From Mycobacterium sp. Marseille-P9652 (GTDB lineage Bacteria; Actinomycetota; Actinomycetes; Mycobacteriales; Mycobacteriaceae): 50,297 nucleotides of DNA. The position numbers were made by a program, and so were the translations under genes. Shown here in pieces: positions 15,726-25,072 of this stretch. The notes below the pieces were generated by a model. That model was not told where the DNA came from and searched no databases. It was given only the letters and a program-made list of their open reading frames with translations. Within the stretch, counting starts at the first letter, position 1. Every line of letters starts with the position of its first letter. The stretch spans positions 1-50,297 of the forward strand of contig NZ_CACRUY010000040.1 of NCBI RefSeq assembly GCF_902652685.1, in the 5' to 3' direction.

Positions 15726-18620
15726 GTGTTCGCCTGGTGGGGTCGAACTGTGTACCGCTACCGGTACATCGTAATCGGGGTCATGGTGGCCCTGTGCCTC
15801 GGTGGCGGCGTCTTCGGCATGAGCCTGGGCAAGCACGTCACGCAGAGCGGTTTCTACGACGACGGCAGCCAGTCCGTGAAGGCCTCGGTCCTGGGTGACA
15901 AGGTGTACGGCCGCGACCGCACTGGCCACATCGTGGCCACCTTCACCGCCCCCGACGGCAAGACCGTCGACGACCCGGCGTGGCGGCAGAAGGTGGTCGA
16001 CGAGCTCAACAAGTTCAAGAACGACCACCCCGACCAGGTCCTCGGCTGGGCCGGCTACCTGGCCCTGCCGCCAGGCAGCGACCCGCCCAACGCGCAGATC
16101 AAGGGCATGGCGACCGAGGACAAGAAGCACACCTTCGTCAGCATCCCGCTGAAGGGCAATGACGACGACACCATCCTCAACAACTACAAAGCCGTCGCGC
16201 CCGACCTGCAGAAGCTCGACGGCGGCACGGTGGAACTGGCGGGCCTCGAGCCGATCGCCAACGCCCTGGCCGGAACGATCGCCACCGACCAGCGCCGCAT
16301 GGAGGTGCTGGCGCTGCCCGCGGTGACGGTGGTGCTGTTCCTGGTGTTCGGCGGCGCGATCGCCGCCGGCCTGCCCGTCATGGTCGGCGGGTTGAGCATC
16401 GCCGGCGCGCTGGGCATCCTGCGCGGCATCGCCATGTTCGGGCCGGTGCACTTCTTCGCCCAACCTGTGGTCTCGCTGATCGGCCTGGGTCTCGCGATCG
16501 ACTACGGGCTCTTTGTCGTGAGCCGATTCCGGGAGGAGATCGCCGAGGGCTACGACACCGAGACCGCGGTCCGAAGAACGGTGATGACGGCCGGGCGCAC
16601 GGTGACGTTCTCGGCGGTGCTGATCATCGCCTCGGGCGCCACCCTGCTGCTGCTGCCGCAGGGGTTCGTCAAGTCGCTGACCTACGCGCTGATCGCGGCG
16701 GTCGGCTTCGCCGCGCTGCTGTCGATCACGCTGCTGCCCGCGTGCCTGGGCATCCTGGGCCGCCACGTCGACGCGCTGGGCGTGCGGACCGCGCTGAAGG
16801 TGCCCTTCCTGCGGAACTGGAAGCCCTCGCGCGTCTACCTGGAGTGGCTGGCGGAGCGCCTGCAGAAGACCAAGACCCGCGAAGAGGTGGAGGCCGGGTT
16901 CTGGGGCAAGCTCACCAACTTCGTGATGAAGCGGCCGCTGGCGTTCGCCGTCCCGATCATCGTCGGCATGATCCTGCTGGTGATCCCGCTGGGCAACCTC
17001 TCGTTCGGGGGCATCAGCGAGAAGTACCTGCCGCCCAACAGTTCGGTCCGCCTGGCCCAGGAGCACTTCGACAAGCTCTTCCCCGGCTACCGCACCGAGC
17101 AGCTCACCCTGGTGATCGAGAGCAACAACCACAACGCGGTCACCGACCAGCAGGTCAACGACATCCGGAGCAAGGTGTCGGGCTTCACCGGGTTCACCAA
17201 CAAGCAGTGGGACGAGCGCCCGTGCCCGGCGATCGCCGGTAACCCCTGCGCCGCTGGTCCCAACGGGACGACGCATCCCGAGGACGGCTCCGTCCGGGTG
17301 ATCGAGAACGGTCTCGTCAACCGCAACGAGGCGGCGAAGAAGATCGCCGAGTTGCGGTCCATCACCCCGCCGAAGGGGTTGACCGTCCTGGTCGGTGGCA
17401 CGCCGGCGCTGGAACAGGACAGCATCCACGCCCTGTTCGACAAGGCGCCGCTGATGCTGGTGGTGCTGGTGACGGCCACCATGCTGTTGATGTTCCTGGC
17501 CTTTGGGTCGATGGTGTTGCCCATCAAGGCCGCGGTGATGAGCGCGCTGACGCTGGGCTCGACGATGGGCATCCTGACGTGGATCTTCGTCGACGGGCAT
17601 TTCGCGAAGCAGCTGAACTTCACGCCGACACCGCTGATGGTGGTGATCATCGCGCTCGTCGTGGCGGTGGGCTACGGGCTGGCCACCGACTATGAGGTGT
17701 TCCTGGTGTCCCGGATGGTCGAGGCCCGCGAACGGGGCATGTCGACCGCCGAGGCCATCCGGATCGGCACGGCGACCACGGGCCGCCTGATCACCGCCGC
17801 CGCGTGCGTGCTCGCCGTGGTGGCCGCGTCGTTCGTGTTCTCCGACCTGGTGATGATGAAATACCTGGCGTTCGGCCTGATGGCGGCCCTGCTGCTGGAC
17901 GCGACGATCGTCCGGATGTTCCTGGTGCCCTCGGTGATGAAGCTGCTCGGCGACGACTGCTGGTGGGCGCCGCGCTGGGCGAGGCGGCTGCAGAACAAGG
18001 TCGGGCTCGGCGAGATCGACCTGCACCCCGAGCGCAAGCGGCCGACGTTCAACGGGCGGCCCACGCGTCCGCCGGTGGCGGCGGCCAGCCTGGCGGCCGC
18101 GCCGCCGCGCGCGCCGAAGGACCCGACGCATCCCGGCGCGCTGGAGCCGTCCCGGGCCCGGCCGACGAGAATTCCTGAGCCGCCCGAGCCCCGCCCCGCC
18201 GGGGCCGCGGGAGCCACTGGAGCCTCAGTGGCCGGCACGCGCGCGCAGCCGAGGCCGACCGAGGCCAAGACGTCGCGGCTGTCGGCCCAGGGCGGCGCGA
18301 CGCCGGCCCCGGAGCGGCCCGCCGACGCGCGGGGTCCGGCCAACGCGGCACCCCGTCCGGCGCCGACGCCACCGCCGCCGCCGTCGAGCGGCCAGACCAG
18401 GGCCATCCCGGTGCCCACCAACCACGACAGCGCCAACGACGCCGCCGATCCCACCGCCGCGCTGCCGGTCATGCGTCCGGAAGACAACGACTCCGACGCG
18501 GCGACCGAGAAGATGAACACCCGCGGTCAGGGTGAGAACGGGGACCCGTCGCGCCAGCGCCGCCGCGCCGGCGGGGGCCTGTCGGCCCAGGACCTGCTCC
18601 GCCGCGAGGGTCGGCTCTAG
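15726..18620 (+). CDS. mmpL3: Trehalose monomycolate flippase/exporter of the RND superfamily
   Basis: At 964 residues it has the MmpL3 length and layout. One membrane helix comes first (IVIGVMVALCLGGGVF), then a periplasmic porter domain, a block of helices, a second porter domain, a second helix block and a long Pro/Ala-rich cytoplasmic tail from about residue 770. The proton-relay Asp-Tyr pairs are in LAIDYGLFVVSRFREE (Asp about 259) and LATDYEVFLVSRM (Asp about 655). It moves trehalose monomycolate across the inner membrane for mycolic acid layer assembly and is essential in known mycobacteria. The GTG at 15726 follows AAGGAG. It ends ahead of a hairpin-containing spacer shared with the convergent permease gene. 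Confidence 0.97.
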   Translation: MFAWWGRTVYRYRYIVIGVMVALCLGGGVFGMSLGKHVTQSGFYDDGSQSVKASVLGDKVYGRDRTGHIVATFTAPDGKTVDDPAWRQKVVDELNKFKNDHPDQVLGWAGYLALPPGSDPPNAQIKGMATEDKKHTFVSIPLKGNDDDTILNNYKAVAPDLQKLDGGTVELAGLEPIANALAGTIATDQRRMEVLALPAVTVVLFLVFGGAIAAGLPVMVGGLSIAGALGILRGIAMFGPVHFFAQPVVSLIGLGLAIDYGLFVVSRFREEIAEGYDTETAVRRTVMTAGRTVTFSAVLIIASGATLLLLPQGFVKSLTYALIAAVGFAALLSITLLPACLGILGRHVDALGVRTALKVPFLRNWKPSRVYLEWLAERLQKTKTREEVEAGFWGKLTNFVMKRPLAFAVPIIVGMILLVIPLGNLSFGGISEKYLPPNSSVRLAQEHFDKLFPGYRTEQLTLVIESNNHNAVTDQQVNDIRSKVSGFTGFTNKQWDERPCPAIAGNPCAAGPNGTTHPEDGSVRVIENGLVNRNEAAKKIAELRSITPPKGLTVLVGGTPALEQDSIHALFDKAPLMLVVLVTATMLLMFLAFGSMVLPIKAAVMSALTLGSTMGILTWIFVDGHFAKQLNFTPTPLMVVIIALVVAVGYGLATDYEVFLVSRMVEARERGMSTAEAIRIGTATTGRLITAAACVLAVVAASFVFSDLVMMKYLAFGLMAALLLDATIVRMFLVPSVMKLLGDDCWWAPRWARRLQNKVGLGEIDLHPERKRPTFNGRPTRPPVAAASLAAAPPRAPKDPTHPGALEPSRARPTRIPEPPEPRPAGAAGATGASVAGTRAQPRPTEAKTSRLSAQGGATPAPERPADARGPANAAPRPAPTPPPPPSSGQTRAIPVPTNHDSANDAADPTAALPVMRPEDNDSDAATEKMNTRGQGENGDPSRQRRRAGGGLSAQDLLRREGRL

Positions 18621-18669
18621 GCGCTCGAGCCCAGCCGAGTCCGGACCGCCGGCCTCGGCGTGCAGCGAC

Positions 18670-18718
18670 ACGTAAACGTCGCACACGACACGCCGAAAAA
18701 CGCCGCAGCCGTTTACGT
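18670..18718. terminator. Hairpin between convergent mmpL3 and AI-2E permease genes
   Basis: ACGTAAACG (18670-18678) pairs with CGTTTACGT (18710-18718), with a 31-base intervening sequence. It sits in the 114-base gap between convergent genes and is a reasonable bidirectional terminator. The loop contains GCACACGACACGCCG (18681-18695), identical to part of the palindrome at 5500-5514. Confidence 0.55.
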
Positions 18719-18734
18719 TTCGTGGCCCCGGTCG

Positions 18735-19883
18735 TCAGCGGGGCGCGTGCTCCGGGTCGTCCGGTTCCACCTGCAGGATGGGGCCCGTCTCGTCGGCCGC
18801 CTCCACCTGCTTCTCGGCCTCGGCATCGGGGTCCGGCGCCAAAAGCACCTGGATCGCGTTGTTGAGGAAGGCCACCGTCGGGACGGCGAGCAGGGCGCCG
18901 ACGATCCCGGCCAGCACACCACCGGTCGAGATGGCGAGCACGACGGCCAGCGGGTGGATCGACACCGCCCGGCCCATCACCAGCGGCTGCAGCAGGTGCG
19001 CCTCGACCTGGTTGACCGCGACGAGCAGTCCGAGCGTGATCAGCGCGTACACGATGCCCTTGGCCAGCAGCGCCACCACGACGGCCAGGAAGCCGGCGAC
19101 CACGGCCCCGACCAGCGGGATGAACGCCCCCAGGAACACCAGCGACGCCAGCGGCAGCGCCAGCGGGATGTGCATGATCGCCAGGCCGGTGCCCACACCG
19201 GCCGCGTCCGTCAGGGCGACCAGGAACGTGGCCCGCACATAGCCGATCAGGGAGCCGTACCCTGCGGTGCCGGCCTCGCGCACGCGGTGACGGACGCCGG
19301 CGGGAACGATCTGGGTGACGTACTGCCAGATGTTGCGCCCGCCGTACAGGAAGAAGATGAGCGTGAACAGCACCAGCACGGCGGCCGTGACGAGTTCGGT
19401 GATGGTTGCGGCGGTGGCCAGCGCGCCGCTGGTCAGCTTCGACTGATTGTTGTGCAGCGCGTCGATCGCGGCGTTGCCGGCGTTCTTGATCTGCTCGTTG
19501 CGTAAGTGAAACGGCCCGTGTTCGAGCCAACTGCGGGTGGAGTCGATGCTGCGGCTGATCTGCTCGGTCAGGCCCGGCAGGCCGTCGATGAACTGGATGA
19601 TGACAAACGTCAAGATGCCGCCCAGGATCCCGAAGCCGGCCAGCAGCACGATCGCCACGGCGCCGCCGCGCGGCACGCCGCGGCGGTCCATCAGGTCGAC
19701 CACCGGCACCAGCAGCGCGCTGAGCAGCAACGCGACCAGCACCGGGACGACGATCACCTCGAGCTTGCCCAGCACCCACACCAGGGCGACGAACGCGGCC
19801 AGGATGACGAGCAGGCGCCACGCCCAGGCTGCGGTCTTGCGGACAAAGGGCTCGACCGACGCGTCGTCGACGTTTGCTGGCAT
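18735..19883 (-). CDS. AI-2E family transporter-like membrane protein (Rv0205-like)
   Basis: A 382-residue polytopic membrane protein with about eight hydrophobic segments, beginning with [19 protein letters not shown] and [20 protein letters not shown]. It carries the family features [15 protein letters not shown] and the conserved loop [20 protein letters not shown] near residue 300. The AI-2E/PurR family includes permeases and Na+/H+ antiporter-like proteins, so the substrate cannot be read from the sequence. An acidic tail ([15 protein letters not shown]) ends the protein. It is convergent with mmpL3 and divergent from the Rv0204c-like gene, an arrangement conserved around mmpL3. Confidence 0.88.
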   Translation of the reverse strand: MPANVDDASVEPFVRKTAAWAWRLLVILAAFVALVWVLGKLEVIVVPVLVALLLSALLVPVVDLMDRRGVPRGGAVAIVLLAGFGILGGILTFVIIQFIDGLPGLTEQISRSIDSTRSWLEHGPFHLRNEQIKNAGNAAIDALHNNQSKLTSGALATAATITELVTAAVLVLFTLIFFLYGGRNIWQYVTQIVPAGVRHRVREAGTAGYGSLIGYVRATFLVALTDAAGVGTGLAIMHIPLALPLASLVFLGAFIPLVGAVVAGFLAVVVALLAKGIVYALITLGLLVAVNQVEAHLLQPLVMGRAVSIHPLAVVLAISTGGVLAGIVGALLAVPTVAFLNNAIQVLLAPDPDAEAEKQVEAADETGPILQVEPDDPEHAPR

Positions 19884-20018
19884 TCGCCAAGCCTAGCCGT
19901 CGGCACCCCGGCCGGGCCCCACCGCGGGGCTTGTCAGGAGCCTAAGCGGCTGGCACGATCCGGTTACGACCCCGACACGGTCGGAACTGCGCCGCGATCC
20001 CCTCCCCACCTGCACCGT

Positions 20019-20031
20019 TACCCTAAAGCAC
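20019..20031 (+). promoter_or_regulatory. Putative -10 for a leaderless Rv0204c-like transcript
   Basis: TACCCT at 20019-20024 fits the mycobacterial TANNNT -10, and the GTG start codon follows seven bases later, so the transcript may begin at the start codon. No ribosome binding site is visible. Confidence 0.45.
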
Positions 20032-21189
20032 GTGTCGCACGACGCCCCCGTCCGCAAGCTCGACTTGCCCCGCGAACAGACCTCGCGCGGCAAGTACTGG
20101 TGGTTGCGTTGGGTGATCCTGGCGATCGTCGCGGTCGTGCTTGCCGTGGAGGTCGCGCTGGGCTGGGACCAGCTGGCCAAGGCGTGGATGAGCCTCAACT
20201 CGGCGAACTGGTGGTGGTTGCTGGCGGCGGTGGCCGCGGCCGCGGCATCGATGCACAGCTTTGCCCAGATCCAGCGCACGCTGCTCAGGTCGGCGGGTGT
20301 GCACGTCAAGCAGCTGCGGTCGGAGGCGGCCTTCTACGCCGCCAACTCGCTGAGCACCACGCTGCCGGGCGGCCCGGTGCTGTCGGCGACGTTCTTGCTG
20401 CGCCAGCAGCGGATCTGGGGCGCCTCCACGGTGGTCGCGTCGTGGCAGCTGGTGATGTCCGGCGTGCTGCAGGCGGTCGGGCTGGCCCTGCTGGGCCTGG
20501 GCGGCGCCTTCTTCCTGGGCGCCAAGAACAACCCGTTCTCGCTGCTGTTCACCCTGGGCGGCTTCATCGCGCTGCTGATCCTGGCGCAGGCGGTGGCCTC
20601 GCGGCCGGAGCTGATCGACGGCATCGGCGGCCGAATCCTGGCGTGGTACAACGGGGTTCGGGGCAAGCCGGCCGACACGGGGTTGGACAAGTGGCGCGAG
20701 ACCCTGATGCAGCTGGAGTCGGTCAGCCTGAGCCGGCGCGACCTGGGCGTCGCGTTCAGCTGGTCGATGTTCAACTGGATCGCCGACGTGGCCTGCCTGG
20801 GCTTCGCCGCATACGCGGCGGGCGACCACGCCTCGGTGGCGGGGCTGACGGTGGCCTACGCGGCCGCCCGGGCCGTCGGGACGATCCCGCTGATGCCCGG
20901 CGGCCTGCTGGTGGTCGAGGCCGTACTGGTGCCCGGCCTGGTCTCCAGCGGCATGTCGCTGCCGAGCGCGATCTCGGCGATGCTGATCTACCGGCTGATC
21001 AGCTGGCTGCTGATCGCCGCCGTCGGCTGGGTGGTGTTCTTCTTCGTGTTCCGCACCGAGAAGGTCTCCGACTCCGACGACGAGCCGCCCACCGGCCCGC
21101 TGGACCTTCCGCTGTACCAAGCGGACCCCACCGAGACCGCCCTGCAGGGCCCGCTGCCGCCCGACCGCGAGCCGGAACCGGAGGGTTAG
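20032..21189 (+). CDS. Flippase-like integral membrane protein (Rv0204c-like, LPG synthase TM-domain family)
   Basis: A 385-residue protein with about eight hydrophobic segments. It has the pattern of the UPF0104/lysylphosphatidylglycerol synthase transmembrane family: YAANSLSTTLPGGPVLSATF near residue 103 and VGTIPLMPGGLLVVEAVLVP near residue 280, both typical loop motifs. The C-terminal 45 residues are polar and Pro-rich. Such proteins flip or bind lipids; the specific lipid is unknown. The GTG at 20032 is likely leaderless. It lies among mmpL3 and mmpL11, so a role in envelope lipid traffic is reasonable but inferred. It ends only four bases from the convergent haemophore-like gene. Confidence 0.88.
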   Translation: MSHDAPVRKLDLPREQTSRGKYWWLRWVILAIVAVVLAVEVALGWDQLAKAWMSLNSANWWWLLAAVAAAAASMHSFAQIQRTLLRSAGVHVKQLRSEAAFYAANSLSTTLPGGPVLSATFLLRQQRIWGASTVVASWQLVMSGVLQAVGLALLGLGGAFFLGAKNNPFSLLFTLGGFIALLILAQAVASRPELIDGIGGRILAWYNGVRGKPADTGLDKWRETLMQLESVSLSRRDLGVAFSWSMFNWIADVACLGFAAYAAGDHASVAGLTVAYAAARAVGTIPLMPGGLLVVEAVLVPGLVSSGMSLPSAISAMLIYRLISWLLIAAVGWVVFFFVFRTEKVSDSDDEPPTGPLDLPLYQADPTETALQGPLPPDREPEPEG

Positions 21190-21193
21190 CTAG

Positions 21194-21733
21194 CTAGCCA
21201 CGCGGTTGGCCCGACCCCACCGTGACCCCCGGCGGGGTGGTCGACGGCGGCGTCGAAACCGGAGCGGCCGGAGCGGCCGGACCGCCGAGCGGCGACGCGG
21301 CCGCGGCTCCGCCCGGCAGGCCGCCGGGCAGCGAGGGCAGGCCGCCGCCGGCCTGCGCCTGCTGCAGAGCGCCCATCACCTGCGGGATGCTGATCGGCAG
21401 CTTGCACTGCGTCGAGATGGTGGTCAGCGGCGCCGCGATCGACGTCATGTCGCCGGCCACCTTGGGGTTCGCCTCGAAGTAGGACTTCAGCCCCGTCAGG
21501 GACTGCGGCCCGGCCTGCTGCTGGAGCATCGAGGTCATCGTCTGGTTGGTCTCCGGGTGCGAATCGAGGTAATCGCCCATCGACTTGGACACCGAACCGA
21601 TCGTGCGCGCGACCTCGCTGGCCGAGCACGGGTCGGTCGAACCGGTCGCCGACGGGCCGGCCGAGAGCGCGAACACCGCACCCGGCAGCGCGGCCGCGAA
21701 CAGCCCCGCGAAGAACCTGCGGCGTGTGGTCAT
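21194..21733 (-). CDS. Secreted haem-binding protein (haemophore-like, Rv0203-like)
   Basis: A 179-residue exported protein. The N-terminus TTRRRFFAGLFAAALPGAVF with the following small residues is a signal peptide, with a twin-arginine-like start. The mature core SASEVARTIGSVSKSMGDYL and DSHPETNQTMTSML closely resembles Rv0203, which carries haem for the MmpL11 uptake system next door. The Tyr and His of DYLDSH, reported haem ligands, are kept. The third ligand region reads LKSYFEANPKV, with Tyr where I recall His. A Pro/Gly/Ala-rich tail of about 50 residues (from LPSLPGGLPGG) extends beyond the M. tuberculosis protein. ATG 21733; divergent from mmpL11. Confidence 0.87.
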   Translation of the reverse strand: MTTRRRFFAGLFAAALPGAVFALSAGPSATGSTDPCSASEVARTIGSVSKSMGDYLDSHPETNQTMTSMLQQQAGPQSLTGLKSYFEANPKVAGDMTSIAAPLTTISTQCKLPISIPQVMGALQQAQAGGGLPSLPGGLPGGAAAASPLGGPAAPAAPVSTPPSTTPPGVTVGSGQPRG

Positions 21734-22072
21734 GGACAACTCCTTCGAAGTTTGCGACGGCAGCCAACGGGTGCGCCGCGCAAACGGCTCACAAAGTCGG
21801 GTGGACGGCCAGCAAATGTCGCGGAGTAACCCCGATCCCCCGCAGGCCAACCGATATCCTGCCATCCGCGTCCGCGCCCTGCCAGCTCGCGTGAGCCCGG
21901 TGTGAGCTACGTCCCGTTGGTCACCGGGCGACAACGGCTTGGCAGCTCTTGAGCAACATCGTCGTCACCGCAGCTCAGGATGCAGATAAGCCCAACTCAT
22001 CCACAGGCCGCTGCGGTATCCTCGCCTGCACGCGTCGCGAGACACCCCGGGGAGCCCAAAATCCAGCAGTTC
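21734..22072. promoter_or_regulatory. Divergent promoter region between the haemophore-like gene and mmpL11
   Basis: This 339-base gap has no supportable gene. TATCCT at 22017-22022 fits a -10 for mmpL11, with a start near 22029. No IdeR-type iron box was recognised. An open frame runs from ATG 21980 into mmpL11, but its first 31 residues are not like MmpL proteins. Confidence 0.4.
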
Positions 22073-25072
22073 ATGATGCGCCTGAGCCGCAGCCTGCGCC
22101 GGTACCGCTGGTTGGTGTTCGCGGGCTGGTTGCTGGCGTTGGTTCCCGCCGTCTATCTGGCGATGACGCAGTCCGGCAACCTCACCGGCGGTGGCTTCGA
22201 GGTCGCCGGCTCGCAGTCGCTGGCCGTGCACGACCAGCTCGAGGACCTCTACCACGACCAGGGGGCCTCGTCGCTGGCGCTGGTGGCCGCGCCGCGGCCC
22301 GACGCCACCTACCAGGACATGACCGATGCTGTCGCGCAGCTCCGGCAGATCGCGGGCGAGTTCCCGGGCATCACCGAGGTCCCCAACCCCACTCAGCGCC
22401 CGCCCCAGCCCGACCGGCCGTACGTGCTGTCCCTGAAGCTGGACGCCCGCAACGCCGGCACCAGTGACGTCGCCAAGCAACTCCAGAAGAAGATCGGCGT
22501 CAACGGCGACCAGCCGGGCCAGACGGCCGACGGCCGGGTGCGGCTCTACGTCATCGGGCAAGGCGCGCTGAGCGCCGCCGCGGCGCAGAACACCAAGCAC
22601 GACATCGCCGCCGCCGAGAAGTGGAACCTGCCGATCATCCTGGTCGTGCTGCTGGCGGTGTTCGGCTCGCTGGCGGCCGCGGCCATCCCGCTGGCGCTGG
22701 GCGTGTGCACGGTCGTGGTCACGATGGGACTGGTTTACCTGCTGTCGGAGTTCACGACCATGTCGGTGTTCGTGACGTCGACCGTGTCGATGTTCGGCAT
22801 CGCCCTCGCCGTGGACTATTCGCTGTTCATCCTCATGCGATTCCGTGAGGAGCTGCGCACGGGCCGCGACCACCACGACGCCGTCGACGCGGCGATGGCC
22901 ACGTCCGGCCTGGCGGTGGTGCTGTCCGGGATGACGGTCGTCGCCTCGCTCACCGGGATCTATCTGATCAACACGCCCGCCCTGAAGTCGATGGCCACCG
23001 GCGCGATCCTGGCCGTCGCGGTGGCCATGCTGACGTCGGCGACGCTCACGCCCGCGGTGCTGGCGACGTTCGGCCGGGCGGCCGCCAAGCGCTCGGCCCT
23101 GCTGCACTGGTCGCGGCGGCCGGAGTCCACCCAGTCCCGCTTCTGGAACCGGTGGATCGGCTGGGTGATGCACCGGCCGTGGATCTCGGCGCTGGCCGCG
23201 GCGGCGGTTCTGCTGGTCATGGCCCTGCCGACGTCGTCGATGGTGCTCGGCAACAGCCTGCTGCGCCAGTTCGACTCGGCGCACCAGATCCGCGCCGGCG
23301 TGGGGGCGGCGGCCCAGGCGCTCGGGCCCGGCGCGCTCGGCCCGGTCAGCGTGCTGATCACCTTCCCCGACGGGGGCGCCGCCTCGCCCGAACATGCGCA
23401 GACCGTCGGCGCGATCCGTCAGCGCATGACGCAGGCACCCGAGATCGCGTCCGTGAGCCCGCCGCAGTTCGCCGAGGACAACGGCAGCGCGTTGCTCTCC
23501 GCGGTGCTGAAGGTGGATCCCGAGGACATGCGGGCCAGGGAGACCGTTGGCTGGCTGCGCACCGAACTGCCCAAGATCCCCGACGCGGGCACGGCGCGGG
23601 TGGACGTCGGCGGGCCGACGGCGCTGATCAAGGACTTCGACGACCGGGTGTCGCAGACCGAGCCGCTGGTGCTGGCGTTCGTGGCGCTGATCGCGTTCGT
23701 GATGCTGCTGATCTCGATCCACTCGGTGTTCCTTGCCCTCAAGGGCGTGCTGATGACGCTGCTGTCGGTGGCGGCGGCCTACGGCAGCCTGGTGATGGTG
23801 TTCCAGTGGGGCTGGCTGCAGAACCTCGGCTTCGCCCACATCACCTCGATCGACAGCACGGTGCCCCCGCTGGTCCTGGCGATGACGTTCGGGTTGTCGA
23901 TGGACTACGAGATCTTCCTGCTCACCCGCATCCGCGAACGCTTCCTGCACTCGGGCAACACCCGGGACGCCGTCGCGTACGGCGTGAGCACCAGCGCCCG
24001 CACGATCACCAGCGCGGCGCTGATCATGATCGCCGTGTTCATCGGGTTCGCGTTCGCCGGGATGCCGCTGGTGGCCGAGATCGGCGTGGCCTGCGCCGTC
24101 GCGATCGCCGTCGACGCGACCGTGGTGCGGCTGGTCCTGGTGCCGGCGCTGATGGCGATGTTCGCGCAGTGGAATTGGTGGATCCCAGGCTGGCTGTCCC
24201 GGGTGTTGCCGTCGGTCGACTTCGACCGGCCGCTGCCCGAGGTCGACCTCGGAGACGTGGTCGTCATCCCCGACGACATCTCGGCGCTGACGGCGCCGCA
24301 CGCCGACCTGAAGATGGTGCTCAAGTCGGCCGCGAAGCTGAAGAACCTGGCGCCTGACGCCATCTGCGTGGCCGACCCGCTGGCCTTCTCCGGCTGCGGG
24401 CGCAACGGCAAGACGACGCAGTCCGCCGAGGGCCGGGGCCGCGGGCCCGAGCAGATCCCGCACCAGGTCAACATCCGCGCCAAGCCCATGCGGATCCCGG
24501 CGCGCAACGGGAACGGCGCCAACTGGCACGGGACCGCCAAGAAGGCGTCCCGCAACGGGGCGGCGCAGGCGATCGCCGGGCCGGACCGGCCCGTGCACCC
24601 GGTCACGGTGTGGCGGGGGCGGCTGTCGGTCGCGCTGGACGCGCTGCAGACCGGTTGCGACGACGACGACCAGCCGCATTACGAGCGAAGCAGCCCGGTG
24701 GAGACCACCCACGTGCAGCTGCCGACGGGCGACCGGCTGATGATCCCCACCGGCGCCGAGGCGCTGCGCCTCAAGGGCTACCTGATCATGTGCCGTAACA
24801 GTCGGCGCGATTACGCCGACTTTGCTGACATGGTGCAGACCGTGGAACCCGAAACCGCTGCGCTCGTGCTGGCCGGGATGGACAGGTATTACTGTAGTCA
24901 GCCACCCAAGCGGCACTGGATCGCCAGCCAGCTGGTCCGCCAGCTCGCGGATCCCCACCCGTCCGACCTGAGCGATCATTCTGCGCCGGATGCCCACGAC
25001 GAGGCAGACTGGGAGGAAGTCAGGCAGCGGTGCCTGTCGGTGGCCGTGGCAATGCTGGAGGAGGCGAGGTGA
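22073..25072 (+). CDS. mmpL11: MmpL11 RND-family lipid transporter
   Basis: A 999-residue MmpL protein. The start is set at ATG 22073 because MMRLSRSLRRYRWLVFAGWL matches the start that I recall for the M. tuberculosis protein. The layout is helix, porter domain, helix block, porter domain, helix block, with Asp-Tyr pairs in LAVDYSLFILMRFREE and LSMDYEIFLLTRIRER. The C-terminal cytoplasmic part after about residue 750 is long and ends in SVAVAMLEEAR. MmpL11 exports cell-wall lipids such as mycolate wax esters and is linked to haem uptake with the adjacent secreted haem-binding protein. The stop overlaps the following gene start as GTGA. It is divergent from the haemophore-like gene. Confidence 0.95.
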   Translation: MMRLSRSLRRYRWLVFAGWLLALVPAVYLAMTQSGNLTGGGFEVAGSQSLAVHDQLEDLYHDQGASSLALVAAPRPDATYQDMTDAVAQLRQIAGEFPGITEVPNPTQRPPQPDRPYVLSLKLDARNAGTSDVAKQLQKKIGVNGDQPGQTADGRVRLYVIGQGALSAAAAQNTKHDIAAAEKWNLPIILVVLLAVFGSLAAAAIPLALGVCTVVVTMGLVYLLSEFTTMSVFVTSTVSMFGIALAVDYSLFILMRFREELRTGRDHHDAVDAAMATSGLAVVLSGMTVVASLTGIYLINTPALKSMATGAILAVAVAMLTSATLTPAVLATFGRAAAKRSALLHWSRRPESTQSRFWNRWIGWVMHRPWISALAAAAVLLVMALPTSSMVLGNSLLRQFDSAHQIRAGVGAAAQALGPGALGPVSVLITFPDGGAASPEHAQTVGAIRQRMTQAPEIASVSPPQFAEDNGSALLSAVLKVDPEDMRARETVGWLRTELPKIPDAGTARVDVGGPTALIKDFDDRVSQTEPLVLAFVALIAFVMLLISIHSVFLALKGVLMTLLSVAAAYGSLVMVFQWGWLQNLGFAHITSIDSTVPPLVLAMTFGLSMDYEIFLLTRIRERFLHSGNTRDAVAYGVSTSARTITSAALIMIAVFIGFAFAGMPLVAEIGVACAVAIAVDATVVRLVLVPALMAMFAQWNWWIPGWLSRVLPSVDFDRPLPEVDLGDVVVIPDDISALTAPHADLKMVLKSAAKLKNLAPDAICVADPLAFSGCGRNGKTTQSAEGRGRGPEQIPHQVNIRAKPMRIPARNGNGANWHGTAKKASRNGAAQAIAGPDRPVHPVTVWRGRLSVALDALQTGCDDDDQPHYERSSPVETTHVQLPTGDRLMIPTGAEALRLKGYLIMCRNSRRDYADFADMVQTVEPETAALVLAGMDRYYCSQPPKRHWIASQLVRQLADPHPSDLSDHSAPDAHDEADWEEVRQRCLSVAVAMLEEAR

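Noticed and set aside
15702-18131. 809-codon open frame antisense to mmpL3
   Set aside because: The same shadow effect; the plus strand has all MmpL3 motifs.
21980-22072. Longer mmpL11 start at ATG 21980
   Set aside because: The added 31 residues are polar and do not resemble MmpL N-termini, and MMRLSR at 22073 matches the known start as I recall it.
21734-22072. IdeR iron box between the haemophore-like gene and mmpL11
   Set aside because: No TTAGGTTAGCCTAACC-like sequence could be found on either strand.
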